Assembly (NCBI GenBank): GCA_012729535.1
Contig: JAAYCY010000009.1
Location: 49,532-113,531, forward strand
Direction: 5' to 3'
DNA: 64,000 nt
DNA from: Methanomicrobiales archaeon
GTDB taxonomy: Archaea; Halobacteriota; Methanomicrobia; Methanomicrobiales; Methanospirillaceae
Part shown: positions 19,184-27,601 of the stretch, piece after piece
Numbering within the stretch: the stretch's first letter is position 1
How the letters are laid out: every line of letters starts with the position of its first letter
Translations under genes and position numbers: made by a program
Notes under the pieces: model-generated
What the model was told of the DNA's origin: nothing
The model's database searches: none
Seen by the model: only the letters and a program-made list of their open reading frames with translations

Positions 19184-19730
19184 TCATGGTTTTAATATCC
19201 AGCCAGATGATAAGGTCACTTTTATCCCGGTCACTGGTTTTAATTTTCTTTCTGATTATTCCAAGGATATCCCGGTCACTGGTCTTTGATGCATGAGAGT
19301 CTTTGTCAATATCCTCATTTGTATACGTTGAAACTGCAAGAACATCATCAACCAGAACACCAATCATCTTACTGGAAACACTTGCATCCAGAACGATAAT
19401 TCTGGATTTCTTCTTTCCATCTGCCTCCCGTGATATGTTCATCATTTCCTTCAGGTCAATTATGGTGGTGATGATACCACGAAGGTCGATAATTCCCTTT
19501 ATAAATGATGGAGAATTGGGGAGGGGGGTGATTTCAGTGTAGTTAATCACTTCCCTGGTATCAAAAAGGTCGATTGCGAATAGTTCATTTCCCAGGATAA
19601 ACTCCACAACCTGCAGGTTGCCTGCTCCTTTTGTACGGGCCCGCATTTTATTCACCGCCTGAACTGTCATCTCAGGCGCTTTCTCTTCCGGATTTTCCTG
19701 GCTTTGATAGTCTACTAGAAAGGTTCCCAT
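19158..19730 (-). CDS. cheW: CheW-like chemotaxis coupling protein
   Basis: CheW links chemoreceptors to the CheA kinase. After a charged N-terminal extension of about 40 residues (SQENPEEKAPEMTVQAVNKM) comes a CheW SH3-like domain: VEFILGNELFAIDLFDTREV, ITPLPNSPSFIKGIIDLRG and MIGVLVDDVLAVS. No cheA or receptor gene lies nearby, so it is an orphan locus. The 190-residue length is a little over the usual 150-170 because of the extension. Confidence 0.9.
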   Translation of the reverse strand: MGTFLVDYQSQENPEEKAPEMTVQAVNKMRARTKGAGNLQVVEFILGNELFAIDLFDTREVINYTEITPLPNSPSFIKGIIDLRGIITTIIDLKEMMNISREADGKKKSRIIVLDASVSSKMIGVLVDDVLAVSTYTNEDIDKDSHASKTSDRDILGIIRKKIKTSDRDKSDLIIWLDIKTMINKVEQDL

Positions 19731-19919
19731 GATTACCCCAATAAATAACCCGGGTCAGGAGATACCTAAAACACCGGATTTTATCTTTATTGTTATCGTA
19801 TCAGGGTGCTGGTTCAAGAATCTTTCGCCGGGTTTGATTATAACTAATCCTGTAAACACATGGAGATGGATATCTGAAAAGATGCGTTTTTTCTGATAGC
19901 GGATATAACCTGTATCCGG

Positions 19920-21734
19920 ATGTCAGTTCCTCATCCGGAAGAAGTCCTGCACAGGTGGTTTGGGTACCGCTCATTCAGACCCGGGCAAAAAGAAATTATC
20001 AATCAGGTACTGGAAGGTAATGATGTCCTTGCCGTGATTGCCACCGGTGGAGGTAAGTCACTCTGCTACCAGGTGCCTGCTTTAATCAGGGAAGGAACCG
20101 GAATTGTTCTCTCTCCTCTTATTGCTCTTATGAAAGACCAGGTTGATTGTCTTTCACAGTCAGGAATCCCTGCAGCATTTCTCAATAGCAGCCAGGATTT
20201 TAAAGATAAGCGAACAATAGAAGAATCAATAAAAAATGGGACTATCCGTATCCTGTATGTATCGCCCGAACGCATGGTCCAGACATCGTTTCTGGACTTT
20301 TTAAAAACCATCCGGATTAGTCTTTTTGCTATCGATGAGGCTCACTGCATTTCTCAATGGGGGCATGAATTCAGACCAGAATACCGACAACTCTCTATCA
20401 TCAGAAAGACATTTGAGGATGTTCCGATTATTGCCCTTACCGCCACAGCAACACCATCTGTCAGGAATGATATAATTAGTGAACTCTCTCTTCACAACCC
20501 GTCAGTATTTGTGGGGACATTTAATCGTGATAATCTGGTATACAGGATAGAAAAAAAAATAGACCCGGAAAGACAACTCATTGATTTTTTACAGGACAAT
20601 CCCCAGAAATCCGGGATAATATACTGTTTTTCAAAAAAAAATGTAGCAGATCTTGCAAAATTGTTACAAAAAAATGGCTTTTCAGCTCTTCCTTACCATG
20701 CAGATCTGCCAAAATCCGTGCGACATGAAACACAGGATCGGTTCTTAAAAGATGAAGTCAGGATTATTGTTGCGACAGTTGCCTTTGGCATGGGTATAAA
20801 CAAGCCTGATGTCAGATTTGTCATACATTATGATCTTCCCAAAAATCTGGAGCATTACTACCAGGAAACAGGAAGGGCCGGAAGGGATGGTGATCCTGCT
20901 GAATGCCTTCTCCTGTATTCAAGAAGTGATTTTCGAAAGATTGAGTACCTGATTGAACAGATGGCTGATGGTACAGAAAAACAGGTGGCCCTGCGCAAAC
21001 TCCATGAAATGATAGGGTATTGTGAGTCTCGTGCCTGTCGTCGGGCGGTCCTGCTAACCTATTTTGGAGAAAACTGGGACAAAGTATCATGTGGAATGTG
21101 TGATTCATGCCATATGGGGCGGAAAACGGTGGACAGCAGGGAACAACTGAAGATCATCATGACCAGTCTTGCTGAATTAAAAGATGACTATGGCGTCTCA
21201 TATATTGCAGATATTGTTTCCGGGACCCTTGATGAGAAAGTTGTCAGCAGGGGACATCAAAACCTGTCGTGTTTTGGTCTGGGAAAACAGCACCGCAGGG
21301 GTCTTTGGGTATATTGGATTCGTGAGTTTATTGCATGCGGTTACCTGTCCAGGACAATGTCCAAGTACCCCGTGGTGAGGAAAAATTCAAGGACACAAAA
21401 AGCGATTGCCGGAGAAATCCCCGTACGGATTGGAGAACCTGATTTTCAGGCCTCTTTATCCGGTAGTACAACTCCTGAAGAAGAATTTCCAAGTGATAAC
21501 AATCTCTACGAAATATTACGGGACGTCAGAAAAAGCCTGGCTGACTTACATGATGTCCCCCCGTTTCGAATCTTTCCAAACCGATCACTTCGTGAGATGG
21601 CCAGAATGAAACCCAGGAGTGCTGATGACATGCGTTACGTGTATGGTGTTGGGGAGCGAAGACTGGAGCGGTATGGAAAAGCCTTTCTTGACGCTATCAG
21701 GGAATATGCTGAGCACGAGATCGTAAATGGATAA
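19920..21734 (+). CDS. recQ: ATP-dependent DNA helicase RecQ
   Basis: RecQ is a 3'-5' helicase for recombination and repair of stalled forks. Walker A (IATGGGKSLCYQVPA), the DEAH-like box (FAIDEAHCISQWGHEF), motif III (ALTATATPSV) and motif VI (YYQETGRAGRDGDP) are intact. A zinc site follows at about 370-400 (CRRAV...CGMCDSC), then a winged-helix region and a C-terminal HRDC-like segment (about 530-600). RecQ is mainly bacterial, so acquisition by a methanogen is likely old transfer (inference). It overlaps the next gene by eight bases. Confidence 0.95.
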   Translation: MSVPHPEEVLHRWFGYRSFRPGQKEIINQVLEGNDVLAVIATGGGKSLCYQVPALIREGTGIVLSPLIALMKDQVDCLSQSGIPAAFLNSSQDFKDKRTIEESIKNGTIRILYVSPERMVQTSFLDFLKTIRISLFAIDEAHCISQWGHEFRPEYRQLSIIRKTFEDVPIIALTATATPSVRNDIISELSLHNPSVFVGTFNRDNLVYRIEKKIDPERQLIDFLQDNPQKSGIIYCFSKKNVADLAKLLQKNGFSALPYHADLPKSVRHETQDRFLKDEVRIIVATVAFGMGINKPDVRFVIHYDLPKNLEHYYQETGRAGRDGDPAECLLLYSRSDFRKIEYLIEQMADGTEKQVALRKLHEMIGYCESRACRRAVLLTYFGENWDKVSCGMCDSCHMGRKTVDSREQLKIIMTSLAELKDDYGVSYIADIVSGTLDEKVVSRGHQNLSCFGLGKQHRRGLWVYWIREFIACGYLSRTMSKYPVVRKNSRTQKAIAGEIPVRIGEPDFQASLSGSTTPEEEFPSDNNLYEILRDVRKSLADLHDVPPFRIFPNRSLREMARMKPRSADDMRYVYGVGERRLERYGKAFLDAIREYAEHEIVNG

Positions 21735-22011
21735 AACCTGCAATAGATGTGGGAAATGTTGCCTGCATATGAGGAGATATATGATCATCGAACGAAGTAT
21801 CAATGATTCACAGCACTATTGCCATTTTAATCTCACAAAAGAGCGCTTTGTGGCCAGGCTCGGAGGAGATGATCTGGCGCTGTTCATGAATAAACAGTCA
21901 ATGGATGAATACCCCGATGCATGTCCATTCTTACGACCCTGCCCGGAGGGTTTTTACTGCACCATTTATTCTTTCAGACCGTCCCATTGTCGCAACTTTG
22001 TCTGTGTCTGA
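21727..22011 (+). CDS. YkgJ-type cysteine-cluster protein (putative metal or Fe-S binding)
   Basis: The 94-residue product has the pattern of the YkgJ/UPF0153 family: CNRCGKCCLH at the start, and CPFLRPCPEGFYCTIYSFRPSHCRNFVC at the end. Nine or more cysteines imply a zinc or iron-sulfur site. Function is unknown in general. It is translationally coupled to recQ by an 8-base overlap, and it is followed by the por operon after 76 bases. Confidence 0.85.
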   Translation: MDKTCNRCGKCCLHMRRYMIIERSINDSQHYCHFNLTKERFVARLGGDDLALFMNKQSMDEYPDACPFLRPCPEGFYCTIYSFRPSHCRNFVCV

Positions 22012-22087
22012 CCAGTGATGATGGACCTGTGCGGAATCAATCAAACTATCATTATTAATCATTACAGACAAACGCTTACAGATTGTC

Positions 22088-22966
22088 ATGTCAGGGACTT
22101 CTGCGACTGAATATATCTGTAAATGTACCTCTGCTTGTGCAGGGTGCAGTTCGTCCCTCATTCTCAGACACGTGCTTAAAGCGGCAGGACCAGACACCGT
22201 ACTTGTTGTTCCGGCCTGCTGCACCAGTGTTCTGCAGGGGGTCTGGCCGAATACCGCTTTTAACATCCCGATCTACAATGTAGCCTTTGCTGCTGCAGCT
22301 GCAGTAGCATCAGGGATGGCAGCTGCATTCGAGTCTTTAGGAAAAAACACGAATGTTATTGCCTATGCCGGGGACGGAGGAACGGTTGACATTGGAATCC
22401 AGGCTATTTCAGGTGCGCTTGAACGTGAAACCAATTTTCTGTACATCTGCTATGATAATGAGGCATACGGAAACACTGGTATGCAGCGATCTGGATCAAC
22501 TCCTATGGGCGCACGGACAACCACAACTCCTGGTGGAAAAACACACAAGAAAAAAGACCTTGACCGGATTATTGCAGCACATCACCTGCCTTACATGGCC
22601 ACGGCATGCAGTGCATATCCACAGGATCTTGTTAAGAAGGTTCAGAAAGCCCTCTCAATAAAAGGACCGAAATTCATGCATATCCTTGCCCCCTGCCCGC
22701 CAGGCTGGAGGTATGACTCATCCCAAACTATAGAAATCGGGAAAATGGCAGTGAAAACCGGTCTTTGGGCGATGTATGAGCGTGAATATGACAACCTCAC
22801 GATAAACGGACCGACAAAAGCCGCGATGATAAAACCAACCCCGCTTGAGGATTACTTTAAGATGCAGGGCAGGTTTTCCGGACTGAAAGAAGAGCAGATC
22901 AGGACAATAAGGGGAGAGATGGAACGCAACCTGCGCATGCTCAAGGCGGAGGCAGAAGGATGCTGA
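22088..22966 (+). CDS. porB: Pyruvate:ferredoxin oxidoreductase, beta subunit
   Basis: The beta subunit binds thiamine diphosphate and an Fe-S cluster. The TPP motif is YAGDGGTVDIGIQAISGALERETN, followed by YDNEAYGNTGMQ. Cluster cysteines are in CKCTSACAGC near the N-terminus and CPPGW near 213. In a methanogen the complex mainly runs as pyruvate synthase, carboxylating acetyl-CoA with reduced ferredoxin. The 292-residue length fits. It overlaps porA by seven bases, and the order is B-A-C-D. A TATA-like ATTATTAAT lies near 22049-22057. Confidence 0.92.
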   Translation: MSGTSATEYICKCTSACAGCSSSLILRHVLKAAGPDTVLVVPACCTSVLQGVWPNTAFNIPIYNVAFAAAAAVASGMAAAFESLGKNTNVIAYAGDGGTVDIGIQAISGALERETNFLYICYDNEAYGNTGMQRSGSTPMGARTTTTPGGKTHKKKDLDRIIAAHHLPYMATACSAYPQDLVKKVQKALSIKGPKFMHILAPCPPGWRYDSSQTIEIGKMAVKTGLWAMYEREYDNLTINGPTKAAMIKPTPLEDYFKMQGRFSGLKEEQIRTIRGEMERNLRMLKAEAEGC

Positions 22967-24066
22967 CCATATCAACAGGTAATAACGCAGTTGCAGCGGC
23001 AGTAAAACAGGCAAATCCTGCGGTTGTTGCCGCTTACCCGATAACACCACAGACAGAGATCGTAGAACAGATAGCAAATTTTGTGACAAACGGTAGTCTC
23101 AAGTCCAAGTATATTCCTGTGGAAAGTGAACACTCTGCTATGGCTGCCTGTATTGGTGCAAGCATCACCGGAGTCAGGACATTTACCGCGACAAGTTCAC
23201 ATGGTCTGTTATACATGCATGAGATGGTTAACTGGGCAGCAGGTGCAAGACTTCCAATTGTCATGGCCAATGTGAACCGGGCTCTCGGACCAGGGTGGAA
23301 TGTGTGGGCAGAACATACCGACTCCCTGCAGGCACGTGATACCGGCTGGCTCCAGGTCTATGTTGCAACCGTGCAGGAAGCATATGATGCTACCCTGATG
23401 GCATTCCGGATTGCTGAAGATCGCAGGGTTTACCTGCCGGTCATGATCAATCTTGACGGATTCAGTCTGTCCCATATAACACAGCAGCTTGAAGAGAATG
23501 AAATCGGAGACTTCATTCCACCACTTGTCCTGGATCATGCAATTGACACCAAAAATCCTGCTGGATACGGATGCATGACTTCTTCTTCAGATTACTTCCG
23601 TATCAGGTACGACATCGAACGTTCCATGCGTGATTCTGTAGGTGTTATTCGTGAGACTGAGGAAGCATTTTCAAAATCATTCGGCCGGTCATACTCATGG
23701 ACAGAAGATTACCAAACCGAAGATGCGGAGATACTAATTCTCTCAATGGGAACTCTTGGAAAAGAGGCAGAAGTAGCAGTTGACATATTACGTGAAGAAG
23801 GCATTAAAGCCGGGGCCATGCGGGTCAGGTGGATCCGGCCATTCCCGAACCTTAACCTTGGGGACAGGGAACTTGTGGTAATTGACCGCAATTACTCCTT
23901 TGGTTTTGGAGGCATCCTTGCGGCATCCGTCAGGGCAAAAACCGGCAGAGAATGTTACAATGTTATTGCAGGAATCGGCGGGCAGGAAGTTACGTATATG
24001 GATATTGCCGGATTTGTAAGAAACCGGCGTATTGGTGAGGAGTCCTGGTTCGGAGTTGATGCCTGA
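22960..24066 (+). CDS. porA: Pyruvate:ferredoxin oxidoreductase, alpha subunit
   Basis: The alpha subunit forms half of the active site with porB. It begins MLTISTGNNAVAAAVKQA and has the characteristic AAYPITPQTEIVEQIANF, YIPVESEHSAMAACIGAS, TATSSHGLLYMHEMV and NVNRALGPGWNVWAEHTDSL blocks. These mark Por rather than 2-oxoglutarate or indolepyruvate enzymes. The C-terminal part (ILILSMGTLGKEAEVA, RWIRPFPN) is domain II. Length is 368 residues. It lies directly before the gamma-subunit gene. Confidence 0.92.
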   Translation: MLTISTGNNAVAAAVKQANPAVVAAYPITPQTEIVEQIANFVTNGSLKSKYIPVESEHSAMAACIGASITGVRTFTATSSHGLLYMHEMVNWAAGARLPIVMANVNRALGPGWNVWAEHTDSLQARDTGWLQVYVATVQEAYDATLMAFRIAEDRRVYLPVMINLDGFSLSHITQQLEENEIGDFIPPLVLDHAIDTKNPAGYGCMTSSSDYFRIRYDIERSMRDSVGVIRETEEAFSKSFGRSYSWTEDYQTEDAEILILSMGTLGKEAEVAVDILREEGIKAGAMRVRWIRPFPNLNLGDRELVVIDRNYSFGFGGILAASVRAKTGRECYNVIAGIGGQEVTYMDIAGFVRNRRIGEESWFGVDA

Positions 24067-24594
24067 ATGTACGAGATACGTCTTCACTCAAGAGGCGGGC
24101 AGGGAGGTGTCACAGCAGCAAAACTTATGGCTCTGGCCGCTTTCAGGGACGGAAAATATGCAACTGCTGCACCGTTTTATGGAGCAGAGAGACGAGGAGC
24201 ACCAATTGTCTCTTTCATCAGGATTGATGACAAGCCAATCAAAATTTATTCCCAGATTCATAACCCTGACCTGGTAGTGGTGCTGGATCCGTCAATCCTA
24301 GACCTCGTAAATGTATTTGACGGGCTGAAACCGGACGGAAAGGTGCTTATCAACGCACCAGAAGTCCCGGAAAAAGCGTCAGGGTATAATGTCTATTATG
24401 TAGACCTGACAGGAATTGCATTGAAAATCAACCTTATCGTGGCTGGAAATCCTATCCTGAACACCCCGGTTATTGGGGCACTTGCAAAAATGGGACTTTT
24501 TTCCCGGGAGTCTGCCATTGATGCAATTAAAGAAATGTTTTCTGATGAGAGAAATCACAAAGCTGCCCTGATGGCATACGAGGAGTTGATCTGA
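24067..24594 (+). CDS. porC: Pyruvate:ferredoxin oxidoreductase, gamma subunit
   Basis: The gamma subunit (about 175 residues) starts with the family signature RLHSRGGQGGVTAAKLMALAA. It continues with ATAAPFYGAERRGAPIVSFIRID and DLVVVLDPSIL. The start codon directly follows the porA stop. The porD start directly follows its own stop, so the three genes are translated as one tight unit. Confidence 0.92.
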   Translation: MYEIRLHSRGGQGGVTAAKLMALAAFRDGKYATAAPFYGAERRGAPIVSFIRIDDKPIKIYSQIHNPDLVVVLDPSILDLVNVFDGLKPDGKVLINAPEVPEKASGYNVYYVDLTGIALKINLIVAGNPILNTPVIGALAKMGLFSRESAIDAIKEMFSDERNHKAALMAYEELI

Positions 24595-24858
24595 ATGGCA
24601 GAACGAGAAAGACTTGCCATATCCCGACCTAAAGAAGGTGCATGTGGAAACACCGGCACATGGAGGGTTTTCAGACCAGTCGTTGACAAGGAAAAATGTA
24701 ACTCCTGTGGGATGTGTGCAATGTACTGTCCTGATGGGGTTATTGACGAAAATTACGAGATAGACCTGGTCTTTTGTAAGGGTTGCGGGATATGTGCGAC
24801 AGAATGCCCAAAAAAAGCCATAGAAATGGTTAGGGAAGGAAACACAACCAGCCAGTAA
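24595..24858 (+). CDS. porD: Pyruvate:ferredoxin oxidoreductase, delta subunit (2x[4Fe-4S] ferredoxin)
   Basis: The 87-residue protein has two full cluster motifs, CNSCGMCAMYCPDGVI and CKGCGICATECPKKAI, and passes electrons between the complex and external ferredoxin. The N-terminus (SRPKEGACGNTGTWRVFRP) is typical of PorD. It is the last gene of porBACD. The space to the acyl-CoA synthetase (85 bases) holds a separate promoter and operator, so the two are controlled apart. Confidence 0.92.
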   Translation: MAERERLAISRPKEGACGNTGTWRVFRPVVDKEKCNSCGMCAMYCPDGVIDENYEIDLVFCKGCGICATECPKKAIEMVREGNTTSQ

Positions 24859-24880
24859 CTTGGTTTCAGTATCCACCACA

Positions 24881-24888
24881 TATATAAA
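24881..24888 (+). promoter_or_regulatory. TATA box of the RHH-acyl-CoA synthetase gene
   Basis: TATATAAA is a near-consensus archaeal TATA box. Transcription would start about 25 bases downstream, near 24910, between the two palindromic sites. The leader would be about 35 bases. Confidence 0.7.
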
Positions 24889-24890
24889 TA

Positions 24891-24902
24891 CTGGTTCACC
24901 AA
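24891..24902. promoter_or_regulatory. Upstream operator-like half-perfect palindrome
   Basis: CTGGTTCACCAA matches the core of the perfect palindrome downstream (TGGTTCACCA against TGGTGCACCA, one base different). It directly abuts the TATA box. The two centres are 31 bp apart, three helical turns, so proteins bound at both would lie on the same face of DNA. Confidence 0.6.
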
Positions 24903-24918
24903 TTCACAACTTTTTTAC

Positions 24919-24936
24919 AATCTGGTGCACCAGATT
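24919..24936. promoter_or_regulatory. Perfect 18-bp palindromic operator
   Basis: AATCTGGTGCACCAGATT is identical to its own reverse complement over all 18 bases. It sits between the predicted transcription start and the ATG at 24944. A two-fold site is what an RHH dimer or tetramer would bind, and the gene just downstream encodes an RHH domain. Confidence 0.65.
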
Positions 24937-24943
24937 AGTATAG

Positions 24944-26830
24944 ATGGTTCGCTTTTCAATTACCATGGACGACGACCTGACCCGCAGGATCGATCAGGAA
25001 AGTGTTGTCAGGCAGATATCACGTTCTGACTGGATAAATGAAGCATGCACCAGGCAGCTTCGCAAACTCTCAGGATATGGAATATATCCATGTGGTCAGT
25101 CAAGTCCCATTATTGACGATTCACCCGCTCCACGCCGGCACAATATGCAAAGCTACGACGAGACATACCGTAATTTTCGCATAGAAGTGCCGGAATATTT
25201 TAACTTTGGTTTTGATGTTGTGGATGCCTGGGCAAAAAAAGACAGAAATAAAATTGCCATGGTATGGACCAACCAGGAGGGAGAAGAGAAATTCTTTACT
25301 TTCCGTGATATCTCAAGACGGTCAAATGAAATCGTCAACATGATGATCAAGTACAAGATCAACAAAGGAGATCGTGTGCTTATCATGCTTCACCGGGTGC
25401 CTGAATGGTGGTTTATGACCATAGCACTCATCAAGATTGGAGCCATTTATATTCCTGCTCCAACCATGCTGACTCCAAAAGACATCGCATACCGGATCAA
25501 TACATCTGAAGCCAAAATGGTCATCACTGACTTGGAAAATGCACACAAGGTTGATGAGATTATTGATAGTTGTCCGACACTGGTAACCAGATTGGTGGTT
25601 GACGGCTCACGTGACAACTGGCTTTCTTACCCAAGAGAACTGACATATCCTGCACCGGTATCTTCCCGAATTATCAACCTGAAAGGGCTTCGAAAGACAA
25701 AATCCTCAGATCCCATGGTTATTTTCTTTTCATCCGGAACAACCGGTGAACCAAAAATGGTCCAGCATTCGCATTCTTACCCGCTGGGTCATATTGTGAC
25801 AGCGAGATTCTGGCATGATGTGAGGAATAATGATCTTCATTTCACCGTATCAGATACCGGGTGGGCAAAATCAGCCTGGGGAAAATTATTTGGACAGTGG
25901 ATAGAAGGAGCAGCAATTTTTGTGTACGATTACCGGCAAAAATTTAATGCAACCGAGCTTCTTCCACTCATCGAAAAATACGGAATCACCACTTTTTGTG
26001 CACCTCCAACCATTTACCGGATGCTTATCATGGCTGATCTTCGAAAGTGGGATTTTTCAGAACTTCGCCATTGTGTCAGTGCTGGTGAACTTATCAACCC
26101 TGAAGTCATCAAAGCATGGAAAGATGCAACAGGCCTTGAAATATATGAAGGATATGGCCAGACAGAAACAGTCCTGTGTGTCGGGACATATCCGTGCATG
26201 GAACCAAAATATGGATCGATGGGAAAGCCTTCTCCAGGCTGGGTAATCGAGCTGCATGATGAGGATGGAAAACCGGTAAAACCAGGAGAAGAAGGATCAA
26301 TCGCCATTCAGACCGATCCAAGACCGGTAGGATTCTTCATGGAATACTGGGGGAACGAAGAGGCAAATCACAACTCTTTCAGGAATGGATACTACTATAC
26401 CGGAGACAGGGCCATGAAGGATGAGGACGGATACTTCTGGTTTGTCGGCCGTGATGATGATGTAATCAAGGCATCCGGGTACCGTATCGGACCATTTGAA
26501 GTTGAGAGTGCTATCATTGAGCATGAAGCGGTCCAGGAAGCTGCCGTCGTAGGATCACCAGATATTATCCGCGGATTCGTTGTAAAAGCATTTATAGTCC
26601 TCAAGGGAGGATTTCAGCCATCAGACAAACTTGCCAGGGATATCCAGGATTATGTAAAGGAAACAACAGCGCCATATAAATATCCAAGAAAAATTGAATT
26701 TGTAAAACAACTACCAAAAACCATATCAGGAAAGATCAAGAGGAAAGATTTGAGAGAAATGGAGATGAAAAAGTTCGAGGAAGAACAAAAAAACGGCAAT
26801 ATGAATCTTTCACAATCGCATGCCAGGTAA
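24944..26830 (+). CDS. AMP-forming acyl-CoA synthetase fused to an N-terminal RHH DNA-binding domain
   Basis: The enzyme part (about 69-628) activates a carboxylic acid to acyl-CoA through an acyl-AMP. It has FFSSGTTGEPKMVQHSH (P-loop, about 260-276), YEGYGQTE, YYTGDRAMKDEDGYFWFVG, KASGYRIGPFEVES and the C-terminal lysine in PKTISGKIKRKDLR. It resembles medium-chain or acetate-type synthetases; the substrate is not readable. Residues 1-44 are a clean ribbon-helix-helix: strand VRFSITMD, then DDLTRRIDQESVVRQ and SRSDWINEACTRQLRK. A proline-rich linker (45-68) joins them. The frame is open throughout; an internal ATG at 25145 lacks a ribosome site. With the palindromes upstream, it probably represses its own gene (inference). 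Confidence 0.9.
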   Translation: MVRFSITMDDDLTRRIDQESVVRQISRSDWINEACTRQLRKLSGYGIYPCGQSSPIIDDSPAPRRHNMQSYDETYRNFRIEVPEYFNFGFDVVDAWAKKDRNKIAMVWTNQEGEEKFFTFRDISRRSNEIVNMMIKYKINKGDRVLIMLHRVPEWWFMTIALIKIGAIYIPAPTMLTPKDIAYRINTSEAKMVITDLENAHKVDEIIDSCPTLVTRLVVDGSRDNWLSYPRELTYPAPVSSRIINLKGLRKTKSSDPMVIFFSSGTTGEPKMVQHSHSYPLGHIVTARFWHDVRNNDLHFTVSDTGWAKSAWGKLFGQWIEGAAIFVYDYRQKFNATELLPLIEKYGITTFCAPPTIYRMLIMADLRKWDFSELRHCVSAGELINPEVIKAWKDATGLEIYEGYGQTETVLCVGTYPCMEPKYGSMGKPSPGWVIELHDEDGKPVKPGEEGSIAIQTDPRPVGFFMEYWGNEEANHNSFRNGYYYTGDRAMKDEDGYFWFVGRDDDVIKASGYRIGPFEVESAIIEHEAVQEAAVVGSPDIIRGFVVKAFIVLKGGFQPSDKLARDIQDYVKETTAPYKYPRKIEFVKQLPKTISGKIKRKDLREMEMKKFEEEQKNGNMNLSQSHAR

Positions 26831-26879
26831 ATCTGATTACCTGACATGTTTTTATTCTATTTTTTGTAACCTTTGATGA

Positions 26880-27527
26880 ATGAAATACAAGATGATATGT
26901 ATCTGCATCATTCTTGCCGGACTGGCTTTACCCACAATGGTGACTGCAGTAGAAGAAGAATACTCCCAGGGCCTCATATTTAATACACCAAAATTTCTTA
27001 TCGAGCAATTTGACGATGAATACAAGAATATGAGCAATTTGGATTACTGGGGAACCAGAAGTGCAGAACCAACACCTGTAGTCCCAACATACCAGAATTA
27101 TGTTACCGAGGGTTGGGCATACCTTGAAGCAGGAAGTTACAGGGATGCTGGAAAATCATTCGAAAAGGCAATTAATCTGAATAGTACCTCATATGATGCC
27201 TGGTACGGTAAAGGTCTTGCTCTTGAAAACCAGAAAAGATATCTCTCGGCTATTGATTCATACACCAGGTCTTTATCATATTCTAAAAAACCAGAAACGA
27301 GCTGGGGTCCCAATGCAGGACTTGGAAGATCGTATCTTTTAGTGCAACAGTACGAAAAGGCAAGAGATGTTCTAACTCTTGCTATCAGCCAGTATGAGCA
27401 GGCGGAAGAATTACTACCAGAAGAACTGGCCTCAATGTATCGTAATCTCGCAAAAGCACTGGAAGTACTTGGAGAGCTGGATGCAGCACAAATAGCCATT
27501 GAATCAGCGGACCAGGTTCTCGGTTAA
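26880..27527 (+). CDS. Secreted TPR protein, first of a tandem pair
   Basis: The 215-residue product has a signal peptide (MKYKMICICIILAGLALPTMVTA), a short conserved stretch (EEYSQGLIFNTPKFLIEQ), then three TPR units from about 75 (YVTEGWAYLEAGSYRDAGKSFEKAI, AWYGKGLALENQKRYLSAIDSYTRSL). The same order and several identical strings (GLALENQKRYLSA against GIALENQKRYLSA) occur in the next gene, so the two are duplicates. It is exported; the partner is unknown. Confidence 0.8.
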   Translation: MKYKMICICIILAGLALPTMVTAVEEEYSQGLIFNTPKFLIEQFDDEYKNMSNLDYWGTRSAEPTPVVPTYQNYVTEGWAYLEAGSYRDAGKSFEKAINLNSTSYDAWYGKGLALENQKRYLSAIDSYTRSLSYSKKPETSWGPNAGLGRSYLLVQQYEKARDVLTLAISQYEQAEELLPEELASMYRNLAKALEVLGELDAAQIAIESADQVLG

Positions 27528-27601
27528 ATCTTCATTAATCTGTGCAATTATTTTGCTGAAATAGGGGAATGTTTTTATTTCACATATGAGATCAATGATG
27601 T

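Noticed and set aside
22088..24858. 2-oxoglutarate or 2-oxoisovalerate oxidoreductase
   Set aside because: The alpha-subunit blocks (PITPQTEIVE, ALGPGWNVWAEHTDSL) and the four-gene B-A-C-D set fit pyruvate oxidoreductase better.
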